Shown: positions 1 to 8,610, numbered from the stretch's first letter. The stretch is DNA of 64,000 nt from Salinisphaera sp. LB1 (GCF_003177035.1 NZ_CP029488.1:1984001-2048000); one strand, 5' to 3'. The notes: generated by a model from the letters alone, not told the origin. Numbers and translations: made by a program.

Positions 1-500
1 TGCGGGGCGCCATGATCGACGAACTGCGCAGCCGCGACTGGTTGCCCCGCAGTGTGCGCCGCGGGGCGCGTGAACTTTCCGCGGCGATCGAACGCCTTGA
101 GCATCGGCACGGGCGCCCGCCGCGCGAGCGCGAGATCGCCGAGGAGCTGGATATCTCCCTCGACGACTATCACGCATTGCTCAACGACGTGAACAACGGC
201 CTGATCCTCAGTTATCAGGAGCAAGGTACCGATGAGTCGGAACCCAGCCGGCTGGCGGAGTCGGTCGAGACCGGCGGCGATCCGTTTCTGGCCACGTTTG
301 CCGACGCCCGGCGCGAGGATCTGATGGCCGCCATCGACGATCTGCCCGAGCGCGAGCGGATGCTGCTGGGCTTGTATTACCAGGAGGATCTCAATCTCAA
401 GGAGATTGGTGCCGTGCTTGGCGTGACGGAATCGCGGGTGTGCCAGCTGCATAGTCAGGCCGTAGCGCGCTTGCGCAAGGCCTTGCCCACCTATCGTTGA
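1..500 (+). CDS. fliA: RNA polymerase sigma factor FliA (sigma-28), 3' part
   Basis: Flagellar sigma factor that directs RNA polymerase to late flagellar and chemotaxis promoters. The gene enters the window already open: reading from base 3 gives RGAMIDELRSRDWLPRSVRR, the strongly conserved region 2-3 junction of FliA, so the ATG at 12 is internal. About 165 of the usual ~240 residues are present. Region 3 follows directly. The C-terminal region 4 helix-turn-helix is seen as LKEIGAVLGVTESRVCQLHS, just before the stop at 498-500. A good sigma-28 promoter in front of the chemoreceptor gene at 56479 fits its role. Identity is very secure; only the missing 5' end is unknown. Confidence 0.95.
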   Translation, partial: RGAMIDELRSRDWLPRSVRRGARELSAAIERLEHRHGRPPREREIAEELDISLDDYHALLNDVNNGLILSYQEQGTDESEPSRLAESVETGGDPFLATFADARREDLMAAIDDLPERERMLLGLYYQEDLNLKEIGAVLGVTESRVCQLHSQAVARLRKALPTYR

Positions 501-552
501 TGCAGCCCAGCGCCGCAGCACGGCCGGCGGTTCGGGGCGCCAAAGCCGGCGA

Positions 553-1548
553 TTACGGCGCGGCAAGCGCGCCGGCCTCTGGCCGCGACGCGGCGGGCTG
601 GGCGTCGAGTGCTTCGCGCCCGATGTGCATAGCCTCGGCGGCGCATCCGAGCCACTGCCGTGGCCGGGCGGCCTCTATGATGTCCAGCATGGCTTCGAGC
701 CCCGCCGGTTGGATGATTTCGACGATCTGGCGCGCGTCGATCGGGCGCCGGGCCGGCGCGTGTCGGTGATGTGCGACCAGACGGCCCAGATAGCAGGCCA
801 GCGCCGGATGGTGGTCCAGTTGCGCGGCGAGCCTAGCGTGGTCGCCGGCTGCGATCGCGGCGCGCAGGCGGCGCAGGTCCGCCGGCGTGACTTGCGCCTT
901 GGGCGCGTACACGAGTTCGGGGCGGTGCAGGATATAGCCCTGGAACAGGTCGCTGCCCGCGGCCCGGGCCCGTTCCAGGTCGCGGCGGGTCTCGAGCTTT
1001 TCGACCAGTACGATCAGGGTGGGATTACGCTCCCTGAGCCGGGCGACGACCGGCCGGATATCGACCGCTTTGAATGCCGGATATTCAAGTTTGACGATAT
1101 CGGCATGGTCGAGCAGCGGATGCCCTGCATCGTGTCGAACATAATCGTCGAGAGCGATCCGGAAGCCTTGTTGTTTCAAGCGCTCGAGCCGCCGCCGAAC
1201 CGTGGGGTCCGGTTTGACGGATTCGAGTACTTCCACCACGAGTCGATCGGTCGGGAACGGTAATTCGCGTGCCAGGGTCGTCGCCGAGAAATTCACGAAC
1301 GCCGGTTGGGCTGTGCTGAACGTGGGGCGCGGATCACACATGAAAGCGTTCACGAGTACCCGGCTGGTGGCGCGATCCGGATCGAAGTGCGACGGCGCGC
1401 GATTGGGGGCGGGGCGCTCGCGATAGAGCAGTTCTTCGCCGACCGGGTCGAGTTCACGGTCAAAGATGAGCTGTCTTGCGTAAAGTGTTGAATCGAGAGC
1501 TTTGAGTCGTGTCACGGGCGTCCGATATCCGGTGAGGTCGCCGGGCAA
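553..1548 (-). CDS. Degenerate EAL-domain protein (YuxH-like)
   Basis: Likely cyclic-di-GMP signalling protein. Residues ~20-210 form an EAL domain: EELLYR stands where EALLR is usual, FVNFSA keeps the metal-ligand Asn, VVEVLES keeps a Glu, ALDDY keeps the Asp pair, VKLEY keeps the catalytic-type Lys, and FQGYIL..P closes the domain. The usual DFGTG loop after the Asp pair is replaced by DDYVRHD, so phosphodiesterase activity is doubtful. The C-terminal ~120 residues look like a shortened HDOD region, as in YuxH-type proteins of ~400 residues; this one has 331. The start is uncertain: 1548 is a TTG without a clear ribosome site, and a GTG at 1515 is possible. It lies convergent with fliA. Confidence 0.75.
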   Translation of the reverse strand: MPGDLTGYRTPVTRLKALDSTLYARQLIFDRELDPVGEELLYRERPAPNRAPSHFDPDRATSRVLVNAFMCDPRPTFSTAQPAFVNFSATTLARELPFPTDRLVVEVLESVKPDPTVRRRLERLKQQGFRIALDDYVRHDAGHPLLDHADIVKLEYPAFKAVDIRPVVARLRERNPTLIVLVEKLETRRDLERARAAGSDLFQGYILHRPELVYAPKAQVTPADLRRLRAAIAAGDHARLAAQLDHHPALACYLGRLVAHHRHAPARRPIDARQIVEIIQPAGLEAMLDIIEAARPRQWLGCAAEAMHIGREALDAQPAASRPEAGALAAP

Positions 1549-1638
1549 TGCCGTGGGCGACTGATGACGTCATAACGGCGGTTCGGTCGGCAAGTTGACC
1601 GCTATCGTCCTGGCCCAGGCCGAATCGGGACTGATCTG

Positions 1639-2313
1639 ATGGATGCGACCGATCAGGTTTTCGATCAGGAACGGCGGTCATCCGATTTCGCGTTCCATGC
1701 GTAAATGGCCGGCGTATTCAACGACGGGGCGCGCGCCCTGGGCCGTTCTGCGACGAAATCCAGCGCATACAGACCGAACGGGCGGACTCGCTGCTGTCGG
1801 CCGGTGACTGTCGGGTCTATGATCTCCGCTGTTCGGCGGCGACCACCCGGGCGTCGGTTGGCCATTCGGCCTACCCGCCCGGCGTGCGTTTCGTGGCCAT
1901 CGACAATGACCCGGACATGCGCGACCGGGTGCGACAGACGATCGCCGAGCGTGATCCATCCGGTCGCATCGAGCGCGTTCAGGGTGAACTCGGTGGGCGC
2001 CCGTGCGCCGGATCGCCGCTGTGCGCCAGCCGGGTGGCCTGCTGTTTCTTGCCGGGAAAATCCTCGCCAGCGATTCGTTTTGGGGTCGGCTGCACATTGA
2101 GTGCCACGACGACTGCAAGCACAGACACGACTGTTCCGACGCCCATGTACGCGCAACAGGCGCGCGGCGCTGGATCGGGTGCAGGTGTCGTATCGTAGTG
2201 ACGAGAATCACGCGTTGCGGCACCATTACGGATTGACCGGCGTGGATTCATTCTTCAGGTCGTAAAACTTTGAGTCGCTGGTCGTGGTCAAAGACGCTCC
2301 GGGCCGGGACTGA
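1639..2313 (+). pseudogene. cmoA: Decayed cmoA (carboxy-SAM synthase)
   Basis: CmoA makes carboxy-S-adenosylmethionine for wobble-uridine modification of tRNA. This ~675 bp stretch between two intact genes reads as CmoA only if frames are switched. From ATG 1639: ATDQVFDQERRSSDFAF, a TAA stop, then MAGVFNDG. A frameshift leads to FCDEIQRIQTERADSLL and CRVYDLRCSAATTRAS, the SAM-binding motif usually YDLGCSxGxxT. Then VRFVAIDNDPDMRDRVRQTI and RIERVQGEL. A deletion and frame change lead at ~2003 to MRRIAAVRQPGGLLFLAGKI. Finally ALDRVQVSYRSDENHALRHH and GVDSFFRS, a TAA, and NFESLVVVKDA, matching the CmoA C-terminus. At least two in-frame stops and several frameshifts make it non-functional. The assignment rests on my memory of the family pattern, not an alignment. 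Confidence 0.8.
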
Positions 2314-2382
2314 TACCGCGGGCCCCTGATCCCGTTGTAGCGTCGACGCACGACGGCACCCGATGGAGGATGTGAGACACGG

Positions 2383-3060
2383 ATGCGCGTATTGATCGTC
2401 GAAGACGACCCCACGCTCGCCGCCAATCTGGGCGAGTATCTCGAAGAACAGGGCGATGAGCCGGATTACGCCAGCGATGGGCGGATCGGCTTGCAGCTGT
2501 GTACGACCGAAGCGTATGACGCCTTGATTCTCGATCTGCGTTTGCCGCGCCTGGACGGCATTTCCCTGTGCCGGCGGCTGCGCGAGGAGCAGGGCATCAC
2601 GACGCCCATTCTGATGCTCACCGCGCGCGACACGGTCGAGGACCGCATCGAGGGTTTCGAGGCCGGGACCGATGATTACCTGGTCAAGCCATTCTCGCTG
2701 CGCGAGATGTACCTGCGGCTGTGCGCGATCGTGCGGCGTCACCGGCCGGTCGGCGCCGGGCCGCTGGCGGTAGGGGCGCTCAGCCTGGACGCGAACAGCC
2801 ATGTGGTGCGCTATCGCGATCAGCCGATCGATCTCACGCCCATTGGTTTCGCCATGCTGGAGATGCTCATGCGCGCCTCGCCCGGACTGGTTTCGCGCGC
2901 CGATTTCGAAGCCGAGATCTGGAACGGCGAGCCGCCCGAGTCGGATGCCGCCCTGCGCGGCCATGTGCATCGGTTGCGCGAGTTGCTGGAAGCCACTGCG
3001 GAACAGCCGGTGATCCACACCGTGCATGGCGTCGGCTACCGTCTTCTCGAAACCACGTGA
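2383..3060 (+). CDS. OmpR-family response regulator
   Basis: DNA-binding half of a two-component system. The receiver domain (residues 1-~115) has the acidic pair E7-D8-D9, the phospho-acceptor D51 in LILDLRLPRLDG, the Thr in MLTARD and K102 in DDYLVKPFS. The C-terminal winged helix (~130-225) ends in the usual HTVHGVGYRL of OmpR/PhoB proteins. Length 225 is normal. The stop TGA at 3058-3060 overlaps the GTG start of the kinase gene, so the two are translationally coupled. The signal is unknown; no neighbouring target gene suggests one. Confidence 0.92.
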   Translation: MRVLIVEDDPTLAANLGEYLEEQGDEPDYASDGRIGLQLCTTEAYDALILDLRLPRLDGISLCRRLREEQGITTPILMLTARDTVEDRIEGFEAGTDDYLVKPFSLREMYLRLCAIVRRHRPVGAGPLAVGALSLDANSHVVRYRDQPIDLTPIGFAMLEMLMRASPGLVSRADFEAEIWNGEPPESDAALRGHVHRLRELLEATAEQPVIHTVHGVGYRLLETT

Positions 3061-4385
3061 TTCGCCGTTGGCGCCGGACCCTGTCCGCGGCGCTCGGGCT
3101 TCGCACGCGGGTACTGATCGGCATGCTGTCGATCGCGTTCACCGCCTGTATCGGCTTTGCGCTCGCGATCTACGCCTTTGTCGGCATTCTCCAGGACGAA
3201 CTGCAGTTCGATACTCTCGACCGGGAACTGGCCAGCCTCGTCCTGGACTACAAGCACGGCGTGCCCATCAGCGGCCGGCGCGGCCAGACCGGCTGGGTTT
3301 ATGTCAGCCACGCGCCGGCACACGACCCGACCTTGCCACCGGTGCTTCGGCACATGGGCAATAACCAGTATGCCGTGGTGAGTTATCACGATCGCCAGTA
3401 CTACACGGCGCGCCGTGACGTCGGCGATACGTCCATCTATATGATGGTCAAGGTGCAGGATGTGAAGGAGTTCGAGGAGCGGCTGGCGACGCTGGGCTGG
3501 GCCACGCTCAGTGTGGTCATCGTGCTCGCCCTGCTGATCGGTATCGGCTTTTCTTATCTGATCCTGCGCCCCGTGCGCCGACTCGCCGAGCGCTTGTCGA
3601 CCTATCAGCCGGGGTCGTCGAACCCTCCGATCGCGGCCGACTACGGCGATCGCGACATGCGCGACATCGCCGAAAGTTTCGACGAGCTGATCGGGCGTTT
3701 CGATGCAGCGATCGCGCGTGAGAAAGCGTTCACCGAGGATGCCAGTCACGAACTGCGCACACCGCTGGCGGTCGCGCTCAATGCCAGCGAGCTGCTGGGC
3801 GACATGCCCGAACTCGACCAGCGCGCGCGCAATCGGGTCGAGCGGGTGCGGCATGCCTGCGAGCGCATGCAGCGACTGGTCACCGCGCTACTGTTTCTCG
3901 CCCGCGATCAGCCACGCGAGAACGAAACGCTCAGCGATGCCGCGGTGGTGCTGGACGATGTCCTGGTCTATCAACGCGACGCCATGGCCGCCAATCGCAT
4001 CGAACTGTCGGTGGTGGCGCGTTCGACCCCGCTTTCGTTGCCCGAGGGCGTAATCTACAGCGTGTTGCACAATCTGATCGACAATGCCGTGCGGCATACC
4101 GAGGACGGGTGGCTGACGGTCGAAGTCACGCCCGAGCGTATCTGCGTTACCGATACCGGCTGCGGCCTGCCCGCGGGCGCGCTCACCCATATCTTCGAGC
4201 GCCAGTACCGCACGGCCGACAGCCCCGGCTTGGGCATCGGGCTTTATCTGGTATCACGGATCTGCGACCGCCAGGGCTGGTCGATTCATGCCGCCAGCGA
4301 GCTGGGCGTGGGCACGCGGATCGAGATCCTGCTCGACCCCGGGGTGGCTCCCCGTACGCAGACCGAGGTGCTGCCGAGCAGCTGA
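3057..4385 (+). CDS. Membrane sensor histidine kinase
   Basis: Partner kinase of the preceding regulator, 442 residues. I place the start at GTG 3057, which overlaps the regulator's stop (GTGA). An upstream in-frame extension inside the regulator gene would be a shadow. Membrane helices lie at ~17-45 and ~148-172, enclosing a ~100-residue periplasmic sensor. A short linker precedes the dimerisation helix with the phospho-accepting H231 in DASHELRTPLAVAL. The catalytic domain shows the N box (HNLIDNAVRHT) and G boxes (VTDTGCGLP, GLGIGLYLV). The sensor domain has no feature I can tie to a ligand. Confidence 0.92.
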   Translation: MIRRWRRTLSAALGLRTRVLIGMLSIAFTACIGFALAIYAFVGILQDELQFDTLDRELASLVLDYKHGVPISGRRGQTGWVYVSHAPAHDPTLPPVLRHMGNNQYAVVSYHDRQYYTARRDVGDTSIYMMVKVQDVKEFEERLATLGWATLSVVIVLALLIGIGFSYLILRPVRRLAERLSTYQPGSSNPPIAADYGDRDMRDIAESFDELIGRFDAAIAREKAFTEDASHELRTPLAVALNASELLGDMPELDQRARNRVERVRHACERMQRLVTALLFLARDQPRENETLSDAAVVLDDVLVYQRDAMAANRIELSVVARSTPLSLPEGVIYSVLHNLIDNAVRHTEDGWLTVEVTPERICVTDTGCGLPAGALTHIFERQYRTADSPGLGIGLYLVSRICDRQGWSIHAASELGVGTRIEILLDPGVAPRTQTEVLPSS

Positions 4386-4458
4386 CGGTGCCGCAATGCG
4401 CGTGGTGTACGGGCCGGATCCGTCGGACGACGCCTGCAGCTAATCCGACCCAATGGGG

Positions 4459-4577
4459 CCGCAGGCCGTAAGCCGACAGTCCGGTGGTACGTCGCCTGAA
4501 GCCGGAGCTTTCCCGTCGTGGGTTGGGCCGGTCTGTCGGATTACGCCTTCGGCTAATCCGACCTACAGGGGCAGGGG
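4459..4577 (+). repeat. ~120 bp intergenic repeat, copy 1
   Basis: First of two nearly identical units in the gene-free stretch 4386-4827. It runs from a GCCGCAGGCCGTAAGCCGACA segment through a CGGATTACGCCTTCGGCTAA segment to GGGGCAGGGGG. It differs from the second copy at a few bases and small indels. The ends carry the GTAGGTCGGATTAGCCxxAGG-like motif that recurs as REP-type repeats in many proteobacterial genomes. No open frame of interest lies inside. Confidence 0.8.
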
Positions 4578-4612
4578 GAGCTGCTAGCTTCAGCTTTCGT
4601 AGGTCGGCTTAG

Positions 4613-4733
4613 GCCGCAGGCCGTAAGCCGACAGTCCGGCGGTACGTCGCCTGAAGCCGGGGCTTTCCCGTCGTGGGTTGGGGCCCGGTCTGTCGGATTA
4701 CGCCTTCGGCTAATCCACCTACAGGGGCAGGGG
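4613..4733 (+). repeat. ~120 bp intergenic repeat, copy 2
   Basis: Second copy in direct orientation, separated from the first by ~35 bp. The motif that starts copy 1 occurs once more in degenerate form at ~4747-4765 (GGGGCCGTAAGCCGACAGGC), so the array is really 2 plus a remnant. It lies between the 3' ends of the convergent kinase gene and puuB. Confidence 0.8.
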
Positions 4734-4827
4734 GCGCTATCGGCTTCGGGGCCGTAAGCCGACAGGCGCCATGCCGATCGAGGCCGCGCCTGCCGTCGCG
4801 GGTGGGTCTGATTCGGGCTGCGTTGGC

Positions 4828-6135
4828 CTACAGGCCCATTTTTTCCCGTGTCTGGTAATACCAGGAGCCGAGAACCGACAGCGGAACACGGAACAGGCGC
4901 CCGCCGGGGAACGGATAATTGCGCAGTGCGGCAAAGGCATCGAAGCGCTCGCGTTCGCCGGCGATCGCTTCGGCCAGCAGTCGGCCGGCCAGATGGGTGG
5001 TGGTCACGCCGTGGCCGGAATAGCCGTGGCTGAAGTAGACGTTGTCTTCCAGTTCACCCATGTGCGGGATGCGCGTGAGCGTGAGCGCAAAATTGCCGGA
5101 CCACGCATAGTCGATGCGCACGTCGGACAACTCGGGGAAGGTCCGCGCGAGATGCGGGCGCAGCTTGGCCTCGATGTCCGCCGGGGTGGTGCCGCCATAG
5201 ACCGTGCCGCCGCCGAACAGGAGCCGGTGGTCGGCGCTCATGCGGTAGTAGTCGAGCATGTAGTTGCAGTCTTCGACGCAACTCCCGGCCGGCATCAGGC
5301 GATGGGCGGTTTCGGCGCCCAGGGGCTCCGTGGCCATGACCTGCGTGGCCACCGGCATCACCCGGTCGCGCAGTCGCGGCACGGCCTTGCCCAGATAGGC
5401 ATTGCCGCAAACGACCACCGTGTCGGCGCGCACCTGGCCGCCGGGGGTGTGTACCGTCGGTTTCGTGCCGGACTGCACCCGGGTGACCGGCGAGCGTTCG
5501 TAGATGACGCCGCCGAGGGATTCCAGCGCGGCGGCTTCGCCGAGGGCGAGATTCAGCGGATGCAGGTGGCCGCCGCGCTTGTCGAGCAGGCCGCCGATGT
5601 AGAGATCGGTGTTGCTGTGCTCGCGAATGCTGCGTTCGTCGAGCATCTGCAATTCGTCGTGGCCGTGGGATTGCCAGCTCGCCACCCGGGTCTTGAGTTC
5701 GTCGAGCTGCTTGTTGTTGAGTGCGGCGAACACGCCGCCATCGCGCAGATCACAGTCGATAGCGTAGCGCGCCACGCGTTCGCGGATGATGGCGGCGCCC
5801 TCGAAGGCCATGGCGCCGAGCGCTTTGGCCGCGTCGGCACCGTAGCGACTCTCGACCACGTCGAGATCGCGCGAATAGCCATTGACCATCTGGCCGCCGT
5901 TGCGACCGGATGCCCCCCAGCCCACATGATTGGCTTCCAGCACCACCACGTCGTAGCCACGTTCGGCCAGCGACACCGCCGTGGCCAGCCCGGAGAAACC
6001 GGCGCCGACGACGCACACCTGCGTATCCACGGCGCCCGCCAAGGGCGGGCGTTCCGGTGCCGCATTCGCGGTGGCGACGTAGTACGAGGGCGCATGGGGC
6101 GCCGGAAAACGCTGCTTGTTGGGGTTTCGGCTCAT
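4828..6135 (-). CDS. puuB: Gamma-glutamylputrescine oxidase PuuB
   Basis: FAD-dependent oxidoreductase of 435 residues, near the ~426 of E. coli PuuB. It oxidises gamma-glutamylputrescine to the aminobutyraldehyde derivative. The N-terminus has the dinucleotide fold VCVVGAGFSGLATAVSLAER followed by the acidic strand end VVVLEA. The flavin-loop segment GWGASGRNGGQMVNGYS is typical of this DAO-family branch. The C-terminal FAD contact is FSHGYSGHGVTTTHLAGRLL. It starts 33 bp after the end of puuA on the same strand and is clearly co-transcribed. The downstream region is repeat-rich. Confidence 0.92.
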   Translation of the reverse strand: MSRNPNKQRFPAPHAPSYYVATANAAPERPPLAGAVDTQVCVVGAGFSGLATAVSLAERGYDVVVLEANHVGWGASGRNGGQMVNGYSRDLDVVESRYGADAAKALGAMAFEGAAIIRERVARYAIDCDLRDGGVFAALNNKQLDELKTRVASWQSHGHDELQMLDERSIREHSNTDLYIGGLLDKRGGHLHPLNLALGEAAALESLGGVIYERSPVTRVQSGTKPTVHTPGGQVRADTVVVCGNAYLGKAVPRLRDRVMPVATQVMATEPLGAETAHRLMPAGSCVEDCNYMLDYYRMSADHRLLFGGGTVYGGTTPADIEAKLRPHLARTFPELSDVRIDYAWSGNFALTLTRIPHMGELEDNVYFSHGYSGHGVTTTHLAGRLLAEAIAGERERFDAFAALRNYPFPGGRLFRVPLSVLGSWYYQTREKMGL

Positions 6136-6168
6136 GGGATCGGTCTCGAATCGCGTAGGGGCGAAAAG

Positions 6169-7530
6169 CTAGACGGTACGCAGGTAGGCGTCGTACTCGG
6201 CGGCCGGCACGATGGCGCGCAGGCACTCGCGTTCCTGGCGCTTGGCCGCGGCGTACCAGCGCTGGTAATCGGCGCCGAGGTATTCGGCAATGAAGCTCGA
6301 TTCCTCGAACGCTTCGATGGCAGTGCCCCAGGCATCGGGCAGCGACGCCTCGTGCTGGCTGTAGGCGTCGCCCACGGTCTCCGGCGGTGGCACGAGCTGC
6401 CGGGCCATGCCGTGTTCCATGCCGCCCAGCACGGTCGCCAGCACGAGATACGGATTGGCATCCGCGCCGGCCACGCGATGTTCGATGCGTGCGGCCGCCG
6501 GCTCGGCCAGCGGCAGGCGGATGGCGGTGGTGCGATTGTCCACGCCCCAGGCTGGCGCGAGTGGCGCATGGCTGGCCGCCTGGAACCGGCGAAAGGAATT
6601 GTCGTGCGGGGCGAAAATGGCCGTGGATTCGGCCATGGTCTCGAGCAGGCCGGCCACGCATTGCATCAGCGCCCCGTTGTCACTGTGATTGTCGGCGAAA
6701 ATATTGTCGCCGTTGCGATCCAGCAGGCTGATGTGTGCGTGCATGCCATTGCCGGAGGAATCGCCGAACGGCTTCGCCATGAAGCTCGCGGCCAGTCCGT
6801 GGCGGCGTGCGCAGGCCTTGATCGTACGCTTGAGCAGAATGGTCTGGTCGGCGGCCAGCAGGGCGTCGCCGACATGCTCGAGGTTGATTTCGTACTGGGC
6901 CTCGCCCTGTTCCGAGATCAGCGTGTCCATGGGCAGACCCTGGGCCACGCAGGCGGCTTCGATGTCGCCGAACAAGTCGTCGAGATTGTCCAGTTCCTCG
7001 ATGCCGTAGAGCTGCGAGCGCCGGCCCGGCCGGGTCGACAGCTGCGCCGGCACCGGCCGGCCGGTGGCGTCCGGTTCGGCCTCGAACAGACGGAATTCGA
7101 GTTCGGTCGCCACCACGGGCGTCAGGCCGCGGGCGGCCAGACGGTCGACCACGGTGGCGAGAATCGCACGCGGATCGCCGGCAAAGCGGCTGCCGTCGGG
7201 CTCGTGCATCATCAGCAACATCTGCGCCGCGCCCCGGGTGCTCCAGGGCATGGGCCGCAGGCTGCCCTCGACCGGCAGGCAAGGCCGATCGGCGTCGCCC
7301 GAGGCGATCGCCAGGCCGGTGTCCTCGACCTCATGACCCCAGATATCGAGCAGCGGTGTCGATACCGGCAGGTTGAGTCCCTTGCTGTACACGCGCGCAA
7401 GGCTCGCGGCGGGTAGTCGCTTGCCGCGCGCGATGCCGTTGATATCGACGATATAGGCTTCGATGAATTCCAGCTCTGGCATCGCGTCGATCACGGCGCG
7501 GGCGTCGGCCGGCAAGTCGGTATGCGGCAT
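6169..7530 (-). CDS. puuA: Gamma-glutamylputrescine synthetase PuuA
   Basis: Glutamine-synthetase-fold ligase of 453 residues that joins glutamate to putrescine using ATP. Visible family features are the N-terminal EAYIVDINGIARGKRLP, the ATP/metal motif GNGMHAHISL, and the C-terminal HRVAGADANPYLVLATVLGG. I choose ATG 7530 (MPHTDLPADAR). A TTG 39 bases upstream (7569) would lengthen the protein but would put the operator palindrome at 7551-7560 inside the coding region. It heads the puuA-puuB operon. No aldehyde dehydrogenase (PuuC), permease (PuuP) or transaminase (PuuE) gene is in the window, so the pathway must be completed elsewhere. Confidence 0.93.
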   Translation of the reverse strand: MPHTDLPADARAVIDAMPELEFIEAYIVDINGIARGKRLPAASLARVYSKGLNLPVSTPLLDIWGHEVEDTGLAIASGDADRPCLPVEGSLRPMPWSTRGAAQMLLMMHEPDGSRFAGDPRAILATVVDRLAARGLTPVVATELEFRLFEAEPDATGRPVPAQLSTRPGRRSQLYGIEELDNLDDLFGDIEAACVAQGLPMDTLISEQGEAQYEINLEHVGDALLAADQTILLKRTIKACARRHGLAASFMAKPFGDSSGNGMHAHISLLDRNGDNIFADNHSDNGALMQCVAGLLETMAESTAIFAPHDNSFRRFQAASHAPLAPAWGVDNRTTAIRLPLAEPAAARIEHRVAGADANPYLVLATVLGGMEHGMARQLVPPPETVGDAYSQHEASLPDAWGTAIEAFEESSFIAEYLGADYQRWYAAAKRQERECLRAIVPAAEYDAYLRTV

Positions 7531-7550
7531 GGGCGTAGCTGCGTTGAAAA

Positions 7551-7562
7551 TGTGATCACAAA
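7551..7562. promoter_or_regulatory. Predicted operator in front of puuA and the GntR gene
   Basis: TGTGATCACAAA with the perfect 10-bp palindrome TGTGATCACA at 7551-7560. It lies in the divergent interval between puuA (ATG 7530, minus strand) and the GntR-type gene (7635, plus strand). The identical 12 bases occur in front of puuD at 9544-9555. Short palindromes are typical targets of FadR-subfamily GntR proteins, so the neighbouring regulator is the obvious candidate ligand. This is inference from position and repetition. Confidence 0.7.
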
Positions 7563-7634
7563 TTAGCAACCGGCGGGCGCGGCTGCAACGGTCTGTTCAT
7601 CGCTCTGCTAGAGTTCAGTCATTGATCGCGTCAA

Positions 7635-8360
7635 TTGGGTATCCGTTTGGCATCCTCCCAGGCATCCGTCGACGACACGCAAATCGCACCGGTGGCGCTC
7701 GCCGACGGCGGCATCACGCGTCAGGAGTGGGTTTACCTCCAGCTCAAGGAAGCTGTGTTGACGGGGCAATTCGTGCCCGGGCGCAGTGTCACGCTGCGGG
7801 GGGTCGCGCAGATGCTCGGCACCAGTCCCACGCCGGTGCGCGAGGCGCTGCGCCGATTGGTGGCCGAGCGCGCGCTGGAGGCGCATGGCAATCGGCGCAT
7901 CAGCGTGCCGCGCATGACCCCGGCGAAATTGCAGGATTTATGCGCGGTGCGCGCGAATCTGGAGGCTTTTGCCGCCGAGCGCGCCATGCCGCTGATCGAC
8001 GCCGCGCATCTGGAACGACTCTGGGAGCTCGATGCCGAGGTGGATGCCGCGATCAATGCTGGCGATATTCGCGCTTATCTGCAACGCCACCGCGCGTTCC
8101 ACTTCTCGCTCTACGACGCGGGCGATGCCTCGGCGGTCATGCCATTGATCGAATCGGTATGGCTGCAATTCTCGCCCTTCCTGCGTCTGGCGATTCATCA
8201 CATCGGCAGCGATTACATCGTGGACCGACACGTCGAGGCGCTGCGTGCCGTGGCCGCCCGCGACGCGCAGGCCCTGCGCTTCGCCATCGAGGCCGATGTG
8301 CGCGAAGGTCTCGGCTCGCTGACCGAGGCGGATTGGCGCAATCTGGAAGCCGCCGGCTGA
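7635..8360 (+). CDS. GntR-family (FCD-domain) transcriptional regulator
   Basis: About 241 residues. The N-terminal winged helix has LKEAVLTGQFVPGRSVTLRG and the recognition part GTSPTPVREALRRLVAE, diagnostic of GntR proteins. The C-terminal all-helical FCD domain (~95-225) has the metal/ligand pattern of Asp and His residues (AYLQRHRAFHFSLY, HHIGSDYIVDRHVEAL). It sits between puuA and puuD, and the same palindrome stands before both. It therefore probably controls putrescine use, unlike E. coli where PuuR is a cro/cupin protein. The start is uncertain: TTG 7635 and TTG 7647 are both possible and neither has a strong ribosome site. Confidence 0.85.
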   Translation: MGIRLASSQASVDDTQIAPVALADGGITRQEWVYLQLKEAVLTGQFVPGRSVTLRGVAQMLGTSPTPVREALRRLVAERALEAHGNRRISVPRMTPAKLQDLCAVRANLEAFAAERAMPLIDAAHLERLWELDAEVDAAINAGDIRAYLQRHRAFHFSLYDAGDASAVMPLIESVWLQFSPFLRLAIHHIGSDYIVDRHVEALRAVAARDAQALRFAIEADVREGLGSLTEADWRNLEAAG

Positions 8361-8483
8361 CATGCCGCGCGTCGATTCCCGGCGTATCTCCGAAATGGGT
8401 CGGACCGTGCCCGTGGCAGGCGTGCCCGCGCCGAACGAGCCGGGCCGCTGCGCGCTGCCCCGCGAGCCCTCGCCCAAGCAAGC

Positions 8484-8542
8484 AACGACGCGTAACCGCA
8501 AGCCCTGTAGGTCGGATTAGCCGTAGGCGTAATCCGGCGGGA
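8484..8542 (+). repeat. REP-like repeat, unit 1
   Basis: In the 363-base gene-free interval between the GntR gene and puuD. The unit starts AACGACGCG and contains CTGTAGGTCGGATTAGCC followed by GTAGGCGTAATCCGGCGGGA. It resembles the motif at the ends of the 4.4-4.7 kb repeats. The GGATTA and TAATCC parts can pair to form a hairpin. Confidence 0.7.
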
Positions 8543-8610
8543 ACGCAGACCCCATCTGTCTCGTTGATACCGGCCCCAAAGCCGGTCCCGAGCCGACCGC
8601 CCAGACAAAC

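Noticed and set aside
4771-7416. 881-codon open frame on the plus strand opposite puuB and puuA
   Set aside because: It lies antisense to two clear enzymes, has no recognisable domain, and is explained by the high GC content that suppresses stops.
7551-7562. CRP site reading of TGTGATCACA
   Set aside because: A CRP site needs six bases between TGTGA and TCACA; here they are fused with no spacer.
7531-7569. Longer puuA start at TTG 7569
   Set aside because: It would place the operator palindrome inside the coding sequence, and the added residues are not part of the family.
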